A DNA stretch of 64,000 nt. Source: Burkholderiaceae bacterium. Lineage in GTDB: Bacteria > Pseudomonadota > Gammaproteobacteria > Burkholderiales > Burkholderiaceae_A. The DNA lies in NCBI GenBank assembly GCA_004214155.1, contig SGYQ01000003.1:1-64000 (forward strand), given 5' to 3'. Numbering within the stretch: position 1 is the first letter of the stretch; the number at the start of each line of letters is the position of its first letter. Below the pieces are notes generated by a model. That model was not told the origin of the DNA. It saw only the letters and a list, made by a program, of their open reading frames with translations, and made no database searches. Below, in pieces: positions 45,574 through 56,587 of this stretch. Made by a program: the position numbers and the translations under genes.

Positions 45574-46964
45574 TGAAAATTTTAATTTTAGGCGCTGGAA
45601 GGGTAGGCTCGAGTCTAGCGGAAATGTTGGTTAGTGATGATAAAAGTGACGTAACTGTGGTTGATACGCATACTGAAGCATTAGATAATTTGCAAGAACG
45701 ATTTGATTTGCGAACAGTTGCTGGAACAGCTACCTCTATTGACGTTCTTAGAGATGCTGGAATCGAGGATGCTGATATGATGGTTGCCGTAACGGCTGAC
45801 GATGAGATTAATCTGGTTGCCTGTAAGATAGCTTTCAAAGTTTTTAATGTTCCTCAACGAATAGCCAGGACTAGATCTACGCAGTGGTTAAACAACAGTG
45901 AGCTTTTAACAGAGGATGGATTCGCAGTTGACAAAATAATTAGTCCTGAAACCTCTGTAACTGAGACTATTAAGCGATTAATTCAAATACCTGAAGCGCT
46001 GCAAGTTACCGAATTTGCAAATGGAACAGTTACCATGTTGACCGTTATAGCTCATCGTGGAGGCCTTTTAGTTAGTCATCCAATTAGTGACTTAAGGAAT
46101 CATCTCCCAACGGTAGATTGCAGGATTGTCTCCGTTTATCGTAATGGGATAGCGCTGTTACCAGATGCTACCACCAACATAGAGGTAGGGGATGAAGTGT
46201 TTGTGTTGGTCGCTACGGAGAATGTGTCTCAAGTTCTAAGAGAACTACGTCAAATTGATCGTCCTGTCCGTAAGGTTATGATAGCCGGAGGCGGAAATGT
46301 TGGAGTAAGAGTGGCTCACTCAATTTCTGAATCACTGACGCCTAAAATTATCGACCACAATAAGGTTAGATGCGAAAAGATCTCAAATATCTTAGGAAGT
46401 AAAGCTTTAGTCATTCATGGAGATGCAACAGATGAGGCACTTCTGGAGGAAGAGAATGTGGCCGATATTGATATGTTTGTAGCATTGACGAATGATGACG
46501 AAAATAACATTATGTCTGCTCTTTTGGCTAAACGGCTCGGTGCTAAGAGGGTCATGTCTTTAATTAACAGGAAGGCCTATGCAGAATTAGTTGAAGGAGG
46601 AAACATTGACATTACAATAACTCCCTCGCATGCAACTGTTGGGGAATTATTAAAATATATCAGAAGAGGTGACATAGAGGCTGTTCATAGTTTAAAACGC
46701 GGAGCGGCTGAAGCATTAGAAATAATTGTTCATGGAGATAAGTCCACCTCGAAAGTTATTGGACGAATGGTAGAACAAATAAAAATGCCAAAGGGATCAT
46801 TTTTAGGAGCTATAGTTCGTGAAGTGGACGGGGAGAATACAGCTTTAATGGCACATCATGATCTGATTATTGATAACAATGATCATTTGATCGTCTTTGT
46901 TTCAAATCGTAAGATAATTTCTGATATAGAAAAAATGTTCACAGTTTCGGCCAGATTTTTCTGA
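45573..46964 (+). CDS. trkA: Trk potassium uptake regulatory protein TrkA
   Basis: Cytoplasmic NAD-binding gating protein of the Trk potassium channel. The 463-residue protein has two RCK_N-RCK_C repeats; the nucleotide-binding loops are ILGAGRVGSSLAEML and IAGGGNVGVRVAHS. Its start overlaps the ntrX stop by one base. trkH follows after 15 bases. Confidence 0.97.
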   Translation: MKILILGAGRVGSSLAEMLVSDDKSDVTVVDTHTEALDNLQERFDLRTVAGTATSIDVLRDAGIEDADMMVAVTADDEINLVACKIAFKVFNVPQRIARTRSTQWLNNSELLTEDGFAVDKIISPETSVTETIKRLIQIPEALQVTEFANGTVTMLTVIAHRGGLLVSHPISDLRNHLPTVDCRIVSVYRNGIALLPDATTNIEVGDEVFVLVATENVSQVLRELRQIDRPVRKVMIAGGGNVGVRVAHSISESLTPKIIDHNKVRCEKISNILGSKALVIHGDATDEALLEEENVADIDMFVALTNDDENNIMSALLAKRLGAKRVMSLINRKAYAELVEGGNIDITITPSHATVGELLKYIRRGDIEAVHSLKRGAAEALEIIVHGDKSTSKVIGRMVEQIKMPKGSFLGAIVREVDGENTALMAHHDLIIDNNDHLIVFVSNRKIISDIEKMFTVSARFF

Positions 46965-46979
46965 GATTATTGGGAAACG

Positions 46980-48470
46980 GTGGTAATTTTCTCTCGGCGC
47001 CTTAGTGAAGTTCTCTCGATAGTTGGTTTAATTACTTCTTTCTTCTCATTATTTCTTTTTTTCCCAGCACTGATTGGTTATCTATATGCAGAACCAATTT
47101 GGACCGACTTCATTAAGTTAGGAATATTATTTTTTGCTTTTGGCATAATTATATTTACTTTATTTAAGAAAACAAAATCTTACTCTCAAAGTTCTTCAGA
47201 GCTACAAGCTAAAGATGGTTTAACACTCGTATTGTTGGTTTGGATTTTACTTTCAACGATATCATCAACTCCGTTTCTAATGTTCGATGAAAACATGTCA
47301 TTTGTTCGAGCTTTTTTTGAAGCTGTCTCGGGACTAACAACAACTGGAGCGACAATTTTCTCTGGGTTAGAACTTATGCCTAAAGCAATATTAATTTGGA
47401 GAGCTATACTACAGTGGTTGGGAGGTATGGGAATTTTAGTTTTGACTATTGCCATTTTACCAATGTTCGGAGTTGGAGGTATGCAGATCTTTAGAGCTGA
47501 GGCATCCGGACCTATGAAAGATAAGAAATTTACGCCTAGGATTGCAGAGACCGCAAAGGCTTTGTGGACAATCTACGTTTTTTTAACATTATTTTGTTGT
47601 GTTGGCTATTGGGTATCAGGAATGGAGTTATTTGATGCATTGGCCCATGCATTTACCACGGTTAGTATAGGCGGTTTGTCAACTTATGATGAAAGTATTG
47701 GCTTTTTCAACAGCTTCAAAATAGAAGCAGTTGCGGTTCTTTTTATGTTACTTGCAGCAATGAATTTTACATTACATTTTGCAGTATTAAGATCATTTTC
47801 CTTAAAGGCTTATTTGCAAAGTATAGAGGCCAGGTATTTCTTTTCTATCATCTTTAGCTCTGTAGCATTTATATTTTTCGTACTGTTAATAAATTTTTCG
47901 GATGAGAGTAGTTTGTTTACGATTGTTCGTATTGCAATTTTTAACGTTGTATCTATCGCCACCACAACTGGGTATGCCACCACCGATTACAATCTATGGC
48001 CCACGATAACTTTTTCGCTTATGCTTTTACTTTCATGCTTTACAACGTGCTCTGGCTCTACTGGGGGCGGTGTAAAACTCATTAGAGCCATTATTATGCT
48101 GAAGCAAGCCAGAAGAGAAATTTTAAGAACGGTTCATCCTCACGCAATCATTCCTATCAAAATTGGAACTCAAACTGTCACAAATCGGGTTATTCTTGCG
48201 GTTCTAGCTTTTATGTTCTTTTATTTACTTACATTAGTTACAGCATTTCTTTTCCTTACTTCTACAGGTTTATCGGCTGGGGCTTCTATATCAGCTGCTT
48301 TGGCATGCTTAAATAATCTTGGACCAGCTTTATTTGAACTTGGGCCTTCTTCCAATTATGGAATTTTGAGCGACTTACAACTATCTATATTATCAGTAGT
48401 TATGCTTCTGGGAAGATTAGAACTGTTAACAATTTTTGTATTCTTTTCTGTGTCATTCTGGAAAAGTTAA
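46980..48470 (+). CDS. trkH: Trk-type potassium uptake protein TrkH
   Basis: Potassium-conducting membrane subunit, 496 residues and about ten membrane helices. The four selectivity-filter loops are visible: SGLTTTGAT, TVSIGGLST, TTTGYATTDY and ALACLNNLGPAL; GSTGGGVKLIR precedes the last domain. The start is GTG. It converges with metW, sharing four bases at the stop codons. Confidence 0.95.
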   Translation: MVIFSRRLSEVLSIVGLITSFFSLFLFFPALIGYLYAEPIWTDFIKLGILFFAFGIIIFTLFKKTKSYSQSSSELQAKDGLTLVLLVWILLSTISSTPFLMFDENMSFVRAFFEAVSGLTTTGATIFSGLELMPKAILIWRAILQWLGGMGILVLTIAILPMFGVGGMQIFRAEASGPMKDKKFTPRIAETAKALWTIYVFLTLFCCVGYWVSGMELFDALAHAFTTVSIGGLSTYDESIGFFNSFKIEAVAVLFMLLAAMNFTLHFAVLRSFSLKAYLQSIEARYFFSIIFSSVAFIFFVLLINFSDESSLFTIVRIAIFNVVSIATTTGYATTDYNLWPTITFSLMLLLSCFTTCSGSTGGGVKLIRAIIMLKQARREILRTVHPHAIIPIKIGTQTVTNRVILAVLAFMFFYLLTLVTAFLFLTSTGLSAGASISAALACLNNLGPALFELGPSSNYGILSDLQLSILSVVMLLGRLELLTIFVFFSVSFWKS

Positions 48471-49078
48471 TTTGATTTACTAAATTGATAAATTGCGGTT
48501 GTACACCTTAGAGAAGGTAGAAATATTATTCTTTTTATTGAGTCAGTTTTTGACTCTTTTACGTAAAATGCTTTCATTCTTTTGAAGTTCAGTTTACGAA
48601 GAAGATCTTCAAAATCCTTTATAGTTGCAAAGTGAAGATTAGGGGTGTCATACCATTGAAACGGAAGCCTATCATTAACCGGCATCCTGCCCAGCAATAG
48701 GTCTAATACATGGGTCCAGTAACCGAAATTTGGTATGCTTAAAATTACAGTATGGCCTAATTCACTTATTTTCCTCAACACAATTTCGGTTTTGAGGGTA
48801 GCCTGAAGCGCTTGAGACAAAACAACCACATCAAATTTATTATTATCCAAAATAGACAACCCCTCCTCGATATCTGCTTGAATGACATTAACCTTTTTTT
48901 CCAAGCACTGTAAAACTTTATCAGAGGAAATTTCTACCCCGTAACACTTGCAAGCCTTTTTAAGTTCTAGCCATTTAATAAGCGACCCATCACCACACCC
49001 TAAGTCTAACACTCTAGATTGATGTGGTATTCTCTGGGCAATTACTTTTAGATCATCTCTCAGCATCATGGCAATCAC
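48467..49078 (-). CDS. metW: Methionine biosynthesis protein MetW
   Basis: A 203-residue SAM-dependent methyltransferase-like protein with motif [18 protein letters not shown] and later [14 protein letters not shown]. It cooperates with MetX in homoserine acylation in many proteobacteria. It is translated from an ATG overlapping the metX stop by four bases, so the two are coupled. Confidence 0.94.
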   Translation of the reverse strand: MIAMMLRDDLKVIAQRIPHQSRVLDLGCGDGSLIKWLELKKACKCYGVEISSDKVLQCLEKKVNVIQADIEEGLSILDNNKFDVVVLSQALQATLKTEIVLRKISELGHTVILSIPNFGYWTHVLDLLLGRMPVNDRLPFQWYDTPNLHFATIKDFEDLLRKLNFKRMKAFYVKESKTDSIKRIIFLPSLRCTTAIYQFSKSN

Positions 49079-50181
49079 AACATGTTCCTGAAGAATACAC
49101 GAATCAGCTCATGGTACCCAGGATCTTCTAATAGGAAGGAGTCATGCCCATATTCAGATTTTATCTCAGAATACGAAACTTGAACATTATTTTTTAGAAG
49201 AGCTGATACTAACTCTTTTGAATGACTAGGAGAAAATCTCCAGTCAGAAGTAAATGAGACTAACAAAAAATTCGCCTTAGCAACCTTTAATGCCTTTACT
49301 AAATCACCATCGGCGTCACCAGCCGGGTCGAAATAATCTAAAACTCTTGTAATAAGTAAGTAAGAGTTAGCATCAAATTTGTGTGAAAACTTTTCTCCTT
49401 GATATCTTAGGTAAGATTCTATTTGAAAATCTATTTCATATGAAAAAGAATAATCTTTCTTTTCTTGTAAATTTCTTCCAAATTTTTCTGTCATGCCATC
49501 TTGAGATAAATATGTTATGTGAGCAAGCATTCGCGCAATTGATAGACCTATATTGGGAAAAGTATTCTCTGAATAATAGTCACCTCCATGAAACGATTTG
49601 TCGGTAATTATTGCTCTTCTGGCTATTTCATTAAATGCGATGTTTTGTGCAGTGAGGCGCGCGGTCGACGCTATTATAATTGCATTTTCCAATCTATCGG
49701 GATAAGAAATACTCCACTGCAGAACTTGCATTCCACCGAGACTCCCACCAATTATAGCGATAAATTTTTTTATCCCAAGAAAGTCTGCAAATACAGCTTG
49801 CGAGTTCACCCAATCCTCCACTGTTAATAAGGGAAAGTTACTACCGTACGGTTTACCGGTTTTTGGGTTAACTGACGCTGGCCCGGTTGATCCAAAGCAA
49901 GAACCAATATTATTAACTCCAATAACGAAGAAGGAATCTGTATCGATAGGTTTTCCAGGCCCAATCATATTATCCCACCAACCCACATCTTTAGTAGTTT
50001 TTCTGATACCCGCAATATGATGTGATGCATTTAAGGCATGGCAAACCAGAACCGCATTATCTGATTCTTTCGATAAAACTCCATGCGTTTCATATGTCAA
50101 GTTGTAAGACTCCAGAACCTCTCCACTTTTTAATCTAAGAGGTTTGCTAATTTTACAAATTTTGTCTTCGGTATAAATCAT
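49075..50181 (-). CDS. metX: Homoserine O-acyltransferase MetX
   Basis: Activates homoserine with acetyl-CoA or succinyl-CoA for methionine synthesis. The 368-residue alpha/beta hydrolase has the nucleophile Ser147 in IGGSLGGMQ, the acid in SFTSDWRF, and His in EYGHDSFL. The oxyanion-type segment [11 protein letters not shown] is conserved. Acyl specificity is not decided here; many betaproteobacterial MetX use succinyl-CoA. It precedes metW and follows ptsI by eight bases. Confidence 0.94.
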   Translation of the reverse strand: MIYTEDKICKISKPLRLKSGEVLESYNLTYETHGVLSKESDNAVLVCHALNASHHIAGIRKTTKDVGWWDNMIGPGKPIDTDSFFVIGVNNIGSCFGSTGPASVNPKTGKPYGSNFPLLTVEDWVNSQAVFADFLGIKKFIAIIGGSLGGMQVLQWSISYPDRLENAIIIASTARLTAQNIAFNEIARRAIITDKSFHGGDYYSENTFPNIGLSIARMLAHITYLSQDGMTEKFGRNLQEKKDYSFSYEIDFQIESYLRYQGEKFSHKFDANSYLLITRVLDYFDPAGDADGDLVKALKVAKANFLLVSFTSDWRFSPSHSKELVSALLKNNVQVSYSEIKSEYGHDSFLLEDPGYHELIRVFFRNML

Positions 50182-50189
50182 TTTAATTG

Positions 50190-51860
50190 CTATACTTCGA
50201 TTTTTGAAATTGCCTCTTTCATATTTAAAATGTCGCTGATATTAACTGATACTTCTCTCAAACCCATCATAAAAAATTTTCTAGTTTGTCTAATATCGTT
50301 TGCTAGTTCTCCACAAATTGAAACAGGACATTCTTCCCTAATACACGACTTAATTACATTTTCAATCAGAAACTGTACAGCAGGATGTCCTGGATTGTAT
50401 AGATGGGATACTTTATTGTTAGTTCTATCTATTGCGAGTGTATACTGTATTAAATCATTGGTTCCCAAAGAAGCGAAGTCGATGTGTGGAATTAGAGATT
50501 CTATTGCTATTGCAGCTGATGGTACTTCTATCATAGCTCCTATAGAGGGTGTATTTAAATCACAACAAAATTTATCCGAAACGTTACCTAACGATTGATA
50601 AATAAGCTGCTTGGCTTTAATAATTTCTTCTTTTTCAGTAATCAGTGGGAGCATAATTTTTACATTACCAAATTTAGATGCTCTTAAGATCGCATTTATT
50701 TGTATCTTAAAAAAATCTGGATTCTCCAGACTTAATCTTATGCCCCTCTGGCCTAAGGCTGGATTAGAGTCTTTGGTGAATTTACTGGAGAAACTGGCGG
50801 GTAACTTATCGGCCCCGAGATCTAGAGTTCTTATCACAACGGGTAGAGGGTTAAGAGCTTCAATTACACGCTTGTATGCTTCAAATTGTTCATCCTCACT
50901 AAGCATTTTGTTTTTTTCTAAAAAAAGAAATTCTGTTCTGAATAATCCTATACCTGATACTCCCAATTCAATTGCTTTTATTGCCTCTGCCGGGTTCTCG
51001 ATATTTGCCATTAGACTCATATCAACCTTATTTTTGGTTTGGCATGGAAGACCTACAAAAACCTTAAGTTTCTGTTTTTTCTGTACTCCTTTCTTTATTC
51101 TTTCTTCGTATTCAGTGAGAATATAACTGTCTACTCCCACCAACAAAACGCCAGACTCACTATCTAGAATCACCCTCTCACCGTGTTCAACCAATTTGTT
51201 ATGCTCTTGCAAACCCAGGATAGCTGGAATTTCGAGACTTTTGAAAAGTGTTGCTAGATGGGAAGTAGGGCTTCCTGATTCAATAGCAAAGCCCCTAACT
51301 CCTTCTTGTATAAATTTAGAAACTTCGTTGATAGATATTTCGTCAGACACACAGATCCAACCCGTTTCGTTTTTGCCTGCCAGTTCGGAACCTAGTTTTC
51401 GTGGTTTCTCGATTTGATCCAATAGACTGAGCTTTTTTACGAGTTGACCAACAATTTGCTCAACATCAACCTTTCTTTCTTGGAAATAAAGATTGGAGAT
51501 TTTCGAAAACTGTTCCACGATAAAGTCTAACTGTCTCACTAGCGCACATTCTGCATTAATTAATGATTCTGCGATTCTTTTTTCAGTTTCAACAACTAGC
51601 AGTGGATCATTAAGTATAAGTCTTTGACTATCTATCAGGTTATTAAAATCACCAGTTTTGGAGTTTTTAAAAGATGCCGAGATATCCTCAAAGTCCTTGT
51701 CAAGCATTTTTATTGCACGCCTTAACCTATCAATCTCAGAAGTAATTTCGGATTCCAAAATTTCAGAGTACCTAATTTCTAAACCCGAAAAATAGATATT
51801 AATCCAAGCTTTAGCAATGATGATATCTGTGCCAATTCCGTGACCCATCAAGGTAAACAT
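50190..51860 (-). CDS. ptsI: PTS enzyme I
   Basis: Phosphoenolpyruvate-protein phosphotransferase, 556 residues. The phosphorylated histidine is His201 in [10 protein letters not shown]. The PEP-binding barrel shows [26 protein letters not shown] and ISICGELA-like [10 protein letters not shown]. It follows ptsH by two bases. No sugar permease is seen nearby. Confidence 0.97.
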   Translation of the reverse strand: MFTLMGHGIGTDIIIAKAWINIYFSGLEIRYSEILESEITSEIDRLRRAIKMLDKDFEDISASFKNSKTGDFNNLIDSQRLILNDPLLVVETEKRIAESLINAECALVRQLDFIVEQFSKISNLYFQERKVDVEQIVGQLVKKLSLLDQIEKPRKLGSELAGKNETGWICVSDEISINEVSKFIQEGVRGFAIESGSPTSHLATLFKSLEIPAILGLQEHNKLVEHGERVILDSESGVLLVGVDSYILTEYEERIKKGVQKKQKLKVFVGLPCQTKNKVDMSLMANIENPAEAIKAIELGVSGIGLFRTEFLFLEKNKMLSEDEQFEAYKRVIEALNPLPVVIRTLDLGADKLPASFSSKFTKDSNPALGQRGIRLSLENPDFFKIQINAILRASKFGNVKIMLPLITEKEEIIKAKQLIYQSLGNVSDKFCCDLNTPSIGAMIEVPSAAIAIESLIPHIDFASLGTNDLIQYTLAIDRTNNKVSHLYNPGHPAVQFLIENVIKSCIREECPVSICGELANDIRQTRKFFMMGLREVSVNISDILNMKEAISKIEV

Positions 51861-51862
51861 GA

Positions 51863-52135
51863 TTAAGACTCTTCTCCAAATTTGCTATTAAAAAGCTTTT
51901 CGATCTCATTAATTGCTTCTTTTTCATCTTCCCCCGAGGCCTCTATGTATACAGTTGTTCCGAAAGCAGCAGCTAACAGCGTTATTCCGAGCACACTTTT
52001 TGCATTAATTTTATTTCCATCTCCGTTAGATATGGAGATATCACTTTGAAAACTTGTGGCTAAGTTTGAGAGCTTAGAGGCTGCTCTCAAATGCAATCCC
52101 AACTTGTTTGTAAGAACTAATTTCTTATATTCCAT
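51863..52135 (-). CDS. ptsH: Phosphocarrier protein HPr
   Basis: A 90-residue carrier. His15 in NKLGLHLRAASKL receives phosphate from enzyme I. Ser47 in NAKSVLGIT corresponds to the regulatory serine of HPr-kinase systems, though hprK is not in this window. It lies between the EIIA gene and ptsI with one- and two-base gaps. Confidence 0.97.
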   Translation of the reverse strand: MEYKKLVLTNKLGLHLRAASKLSNLATSFQSDISISNGDGNKINAKSVLGITLLAAAFGTTVYIEASGEDEKEAINEIEKLFNSKFGEES

Positions 52136-52136
52136 T

Positions 52137-52532
52137 TCAATAAATATTCAAAGATTGAATCCCTTTGTCTTTCGCTTCTAAAACTTTTTCAAGAAGCGAA
52201 TCAAGTGACAATTGTTTGTGATTAATTGCGCACACTAACATTGGTAGGTTGACACCTGTAACACCTCTATAAAATATCTTTTTCCCCCTGAGCCAACTAA
52301 ACAGACCATTACATGGTGTCGCTCCTTTTAGATCTGAAAAGACAAAAATTTCTCGCGGCTTTCCACATTTGTACCAAGCTTTTTCTATAAGGTTTTGTAT
52401 CTCCACAAGACTGTCATTCGGAGATACCTCAATATTTATAATCTCTTCTATTGATTTTCCAAAAGAAAATTCAACACATTCTTGAAGAGATGATCCTAGA
52501 GGTTTATGACAAATTAAAAATACATATCTCAT
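52137..52532 (-). CDS. PTS EIIA component, mannose (ManX) family
   Basis: A 131-residue EIIA of the mannose family, with phosphorylated His9 in LICHKPLGSSL and a FSDLKGATPCNG core. It is part of the set EIIA-HPr-EI without EIIB or EIIC, which in betaproteobacteria acts as a regulatory phosphorelay rather than sugar uptake. It starts two bases after gshB. Confidence 0.93.
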   Translation of the reverse strand: MRYVFLICHKPLGSSLQECVEFSFGKSIEEIINIEVSPNDSLVEIQNLIEKAWYKCGKPREIFVFSDLKGATPCNGLFSWLRGKKIFYRGVTGVNLPMLVCAINHKQLSLDSLLEKVLEAKDKGIQSLNIY

Positions 52533-52534
52533 TA

Positions 52535-53482
52535 TTATAGCTTCATGAGTTGATCATAAAAGAACGAACCGAGATAGGAGCTTTTGTAGTCAGCAATTTG
52601 CCGCATTCCAGTTGGGCTTGTAATATTTATTTCAGTAATTTTTTTATCTATCATATCTATTCCTGCGAAAAAAATATCTTCTTTAATTCCCTCAGCAATT
52701 ATTTTTGCAATTTCAAGTTCCTCAAGTCTCAGCTTAACCACCGAGGCGGTTCCACCTCGCGCCAGATTCGCAACAATGGATTGTTTTTTAGGTTTTCTAC
52801 AAAGAGCATACCTCTCAACAATTCCGTTAATAATAATTATTCGTTTATCTCCTCCCTTTATATTTGCAAGAAATTCCTGGCTTACAATTTTATCTCTTCC
52901 ATTTTTGGTAATAGAATCAATGATTACATCTAAATTGTTATCTCCATTTTTTATGTGAAAAATTCCTTGCCCTCCCATTAGATCTAATGGCTTAAGTACC
53001 AATTGTTTTTTTGATTTTAAAAATCGAACGATTTCTGTTTTCTTCGATGATATAAGTGTATCGGGGATATGGTCAGGAAACTTTAAGGCATATAATTTTT
53101 CGTTAAATTTTCTTAATGATTCAGGCGAGTTAATTACCTTAACTCCTTTTTCCGTCACAAAATCTAAAATATTCATACCAAGCAAATATCGTTGATTAAA
53201 AGGTGGATCCGTTCGTACGATGATGGCTGAAAAAGATAAAAGATTAACTTTGGAAGGTTTTTTTTTCTTAAACCATGTATCGTTACTTCCTGGTGTTAGA
53301 TTATTCGCGTTGACATAATAGACTAATTTTCTCGATGTATTTATACCTAAATCTTCCAAAGTGCAGAACCACACTTCATATTTTTGAATCCAGGCCTGTT
53401 GAATCAAAAAAACAGTTGTGTCAACTTTGGGAAGTAATTTTTCTATTTGATTTGCAACAAACAAAATTTTCTTTTTTGTCAT
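52535..53482 (-). CDS. gshB: Glutathione synthetase
   Basis: Joins glycine to gamma-glutamylcysteine. The 315-residue ATP-grasp protein shows VRTDPPFNQRYLLG, KPLDLMGGQGIF and NITSPTGMRQI. Its start overlaps the gshA end by four bases, so glutathione synthesis genes form one unit that continues into the PTS genes. Confidence 0.96.
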   Translation of the reverse strand: MTKKKILFVANQIEKLLPKVDTTVFLIQQAWIQKYEVWFCTLEDLGINTSRKLVYYVNANNLTPGSNDTWFKKKKPSKVNLLSFSAIIVRTDPPFNQRYLLGMNILDFVTEKGVKVINSPESLRKFNEKLYALKFPDHIPDTLISSKKTEIVRFLKSKKQLVLKPLDLMGGQGIFHIKNGDNNLDVIIDSITKNGRDKIVSQEFLANIKGGDKRIIIINGIVERYALCRKPKKQSIVANLARGGTASVVKLRLEELEIAKIIAEGIKEDIFFAGIDMIDKKITEINITSPTGMRQIADYKSSYLGSFFYDQLMKL

Positions 53483-54771
53483 TTTTGCATCTCTCTGGCG
53501 GCAGCCAATGTCGCAAGCCGCGCTATTACCCCATAAAAATACAAACGGTTTGTAATTGAATCAGGATCACTAGATGAAGCAGGGAGTTGACAGCTATCTT
53601 CAAATGCAATTGGAAAAAACTGCATTCCTGGCGTATTCAAATTTTCATCTAAACCTTTCTCAGAATGTATTCTATAAAAGCCACCAACAACATATTTATC
53701 TACCAAATACACTACTGGCTCTGCTACGCTCTCGACCTTATAATCAATTACGGTTTCAAAAGAGTAAACACCTTCTTGAATTAATACATCTTTTACACTT
53801 ATTCCTTCTTTGCTTTTTGACATTTTTTTTCGTTGTTTGTTATTTAACCGGTATATCTCGCTAGTTTCCCTTATGGTCATTACACTCATTCCATATGTTC
53901 CTGAATTGGCTTTTATTACCACAAATGGTTTCTTTTTAATTCCATATTCAATATATTTTTTCTTTATCTCATTTAAAACTTCATCAACATTTTTAACCAA
54001 ACATTCTTCCCCTTTTTTTTCCTTAAAATTTATATCGGAGCATCTTCGATTAATAGGGTTAATAAACCAATCATCAAAATCAAAAATTTTTGTAAATTCT
54101 TTAGCCGTTTCCTCATACAGATTAAAATGGCTAGATTTTTTTCTTATTGCCCAACTCGCATCGAGAGAAGGAACTAATGTTTGACTACCAGCAAGGCTCC
54201 GATATTCATCTGGAATTCCAGATGAGAAATCGTTATTGAATAATACTAAGTCTGGCTTCCTGCCATCTACATACAGTGAATTTTTTTCAAAATATACTTT
54301 TTTAATTGGAACTGAAGTAGGGAGGCCTTCAAGGTTTTTAAAAATAATTTCTTTCAAATTACAGAAAGAGTCTTCGTGAGACCCTATTATGGCTTTAAGG
54401 CCAACGTTGCTTAATAGGGTGTGCAAATGTCCAATGTGTTGGTGATAGTATAGATTCCTTGTATGGTTTTCAGGGATTATCAACACGGTTTCCGCATGAG
54501 GACAATGTCTTTCAACTGCGCTCATAAACGCTTGTACAGTGGAACGTCTGTCATCCTCTCCAATGTTATTAAAACCTGCTGGAAATAGGTTCGTGTCAAT
54601 AGGGGCAATTTTAAAGCAAGCGTTTCTTAAATCAACTGAGGAGTAAAATGGCGGTTTGTATTTTGCAAACATATCGCGAAACCAATGTTCAACAACAGAT
54701 CTTTTAGAGATGATCTGACTTTCAAAATCACGAAGTTTGCCACATAAGTTGGCTTTTAATTGAGGGCCCAT
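53479..54771 (-). CDS. gshA: Glutamate--cysteine ligase, Thiobacillus/betaproteobacterial type
   Basis: First enzyme of glutathione synthesis. The 430-residue sequence belongs to the ATP-grasp-like family TIGR02049, not to E. coli GshA. Recognisable segments are VDLRNACFKIAPIDTNLFPAG, KANSGTYGMSVMTI and FYRIHSEKGLDENLNTPG (each quoted in part). It starts the gshA-gshB-EIIA-ptsH-ptsI-metX-metW run of minus-strand genes. Confidence 0.92.
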   Translation of the reverse strand: MGPQLKANLCGKLRDFESQIISKRSVVEHWFRDMFAKYKPPFYSSVDLRNACFKIAPIDTNLFPAGFNNIGEDDRRSTVQAFMSAVERHCPHAETVLIIPENHTRNLYYHQHIGHLHTLLSNVGLKAIIGSHEDSFCNLKEIIFKNLEGLPTSVPIKKVYFEKNSLYVDGRKPDLVLFNNDFSSGIPDEYRSLAGSQTLVPSLDASWAIRKKSSHFNLYEETAKEFTKIFDFDDWFINPINRRCSDINFKEKKGEECLVKNVDEVLNEIKKKYIEYGIKKKPFVVIKANSGTYGMSVMTIRETSEIYRLNNKQRKKMSKSKEGISVKDVLIQEGVYSFETVIDYKVESVAEPVVYLVDKYVVGGFYRIHSEKGLDENLNTPGMQFFPIAFEDSCQLPASSSDPDSITNRLYFYGVIARLATLAAAREMQK

Positions 54772-54786
54772 TTCTTTATATTAATA

Positions 54787-54822
54787 TAAAAAAACCCTCC
54801 CTAACCAAATAGCCAGGGAGGG
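54787..54822 (-). terminator. Rho-independent terminator downstream of amtB
   Basis: On the minus strand the arm CCCTCCCT (54815-54822) is followed by a 12-base loop and AGGGAGGG (54795-54802), then a run of T (54787-54794). It lies 38 bases after the amtB stop codon and just before gshA. It is the only clear intrinsic terminator I found in the window. Confidence 0.92.
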
Positions 54823-54859
54823 CATGGGCGGCGAGTTGGTAAACGCTCGCCTGGAGAAA

Positions 54860-56200
54860 TTAATTTATATAATATGCTTTTTCGCTATGAGAGGTTACAT
54901 CGAGTCCCTCTCTTTCTTCGTCTTCGCTAACCCTGATGCCGACAAGTAAATCAGCAACCTTTAGTGCGATAAATGCAACTACTGCAGATACGACAACTGT
55001 AATGATCACCGCTTCTAGTTGAATTGCCACCTGGGAAGCGATTGCAAAATCCTCTCCGCCGGTACCTCCTAAAGATGGAGCGGTAAATACGCCGGTTAAT
55101 ATGGCTCCCAATATGCCTCCGACTCCGTGAATTCCAAAAACATCTAATGATTCATCGGCACCTAGTAAACTCTTTAGTCCGGTACACGCCCACAAACATA
55201 CAAACCCAGCGATCACTCCAATTATGATAGCTCCCATAATTCCAACTGAACCACATGCCGGAGTTATTGCTACTAGTCCAGCAATCATACCTGATGCTGC
55301 GCCTAGCATTGAAGGCTTGCCTTTGACAAATGACTCACCTAATGTCCAGGCTAACACTGCACCACAGGTCGCGAATAAAGTGTTTGCGAACGGTAGCGTC
55401 GCTCCTGAAGTGGCTTCGAGGTTCGAGCCGGCGTTAAATCCAAACCAACCAATCCATAAAATTGCCGCTCCGATCAATGTCATCGGTAATGAATGAGGTG
55501 GCATTGGCTCCTTCCCGTATCCAATTCTTTTTCCGAGAACGTACGCCGCTACCAACCCGGCAACCCCTGAATTTATATGAACAACAGTACCGCCAGCAAA
55601 ATCAAGAGCCCCTTTGTCTAATAAGTATCCTCCAGGACCCCAAACCATGTGGCAAATTGGAGCGTAAGAGAAGGTAAACCAAATCACAGCAAAAATCAAA
55701 ACGCCTGCGAATTTTGCTCTTTCTGCCATAGATCCAACGATCAAAGCACAAGTAAGGCCTGCAAACGTCGATTGAAAGGCAATAAAAATGGTCTCTGGTA
55801 GAACAATTCCGTCGGTAAATGTACCAGCTGTGCTGTCGGCCGTCGTTCCAGCTAGAAATAGCTGGGATAGTCCGCCAACTATCGGATTACCTTCAGTCAG
55901 AGCTAGAGAGTATCCATAAACAGCCCATAGGACTACGATCAACGTGAAAACAGTCGTCACTTGCATCAGCATGGACAGCATGTTCTTGGTACGAACTAAT
56001 CCTCCATAAAATAAAGCAAGTCCTGGAACTGCCATGAAGGTTACGAGCAATGTAGCTGTCATCATCCAAGCAATGTCACCCTTGAACATAGCTGGCTCAA
56101 CTGGAACATCTTGTGCTAAAGCTGCACCCGAACAGAGAATAGACAATGCAAGTACTTTGCCCATACTTAGTTTGCGTAAAGTTTCAATAAAAAATTTCAT
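54860..56200 (-). CDS. amtB: Ammonium transporter AmtB
   Basis: Channel for ammonium uptake, 446 residues. A cleavable signal peptide (about residues 1-29, ending ALAQ) precedes eleven predicted membrane helices. The twin pore histidines are in GGTVVHINSGVAGL and DVFGIHGVGGILGA. GGLVRTKNMLSMLMQ and the C-terminal acidic tail are conserved. It follows glnK by 28 bases; the PII protein blocks the channel when nitrogen is sufficient. Confidence 0.97.
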   Translation of the reverse strand: MKFFIETLRKLSMGKVLALSILCSGAALAQDVPVEPAMFKGDIAWMMTATLLVTFMAVPGLALFYGGLVRTKNMLSMLMQVTTVFTLIVVLWAVYGYSLALTEGNPIVGGLSQLFLAGTTADSTAGTFTDGIVLPETIFIAFQSTFAGLTCALIVGSMAERAKFAGVLIFAVIWFTFSYAPICHMVWGPGGYLLDKGALDFAGGTVVHINSGVAGLVAAYVLGKRIGYGKEPMPPHSLPMTLIGAAILWIGWFGFNAGSNLEATSGATLPFANTLFATCGAVLAWTLGESFVKGKPSMLGAASGMIAGLVAITPACGSVGIMGAIIIGVIAGFVCLWACTGLKSLLGADESLDVFGIHGVGGILGAILTGVFTAPSLGGTGGEDFAIASQVAIQLEAVIITVVVSAVVAFIALKVADLLVGIRVSEDEEREGLDVTSHSEKAYYIN

Positions 56201-56228
56201 AGTTAAAAACCTTTAAAAAATGTTTCGT

Positions 56229-56579
<351 letters not shown>

Positions 56580-56587
56580 TTACCTGG

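Noticed and set aside
55224-55496. Plus-strand frames inside amtB
   Set aside because: They are antisense shadows of membrane-helix codons, with no ribosome site or family match.
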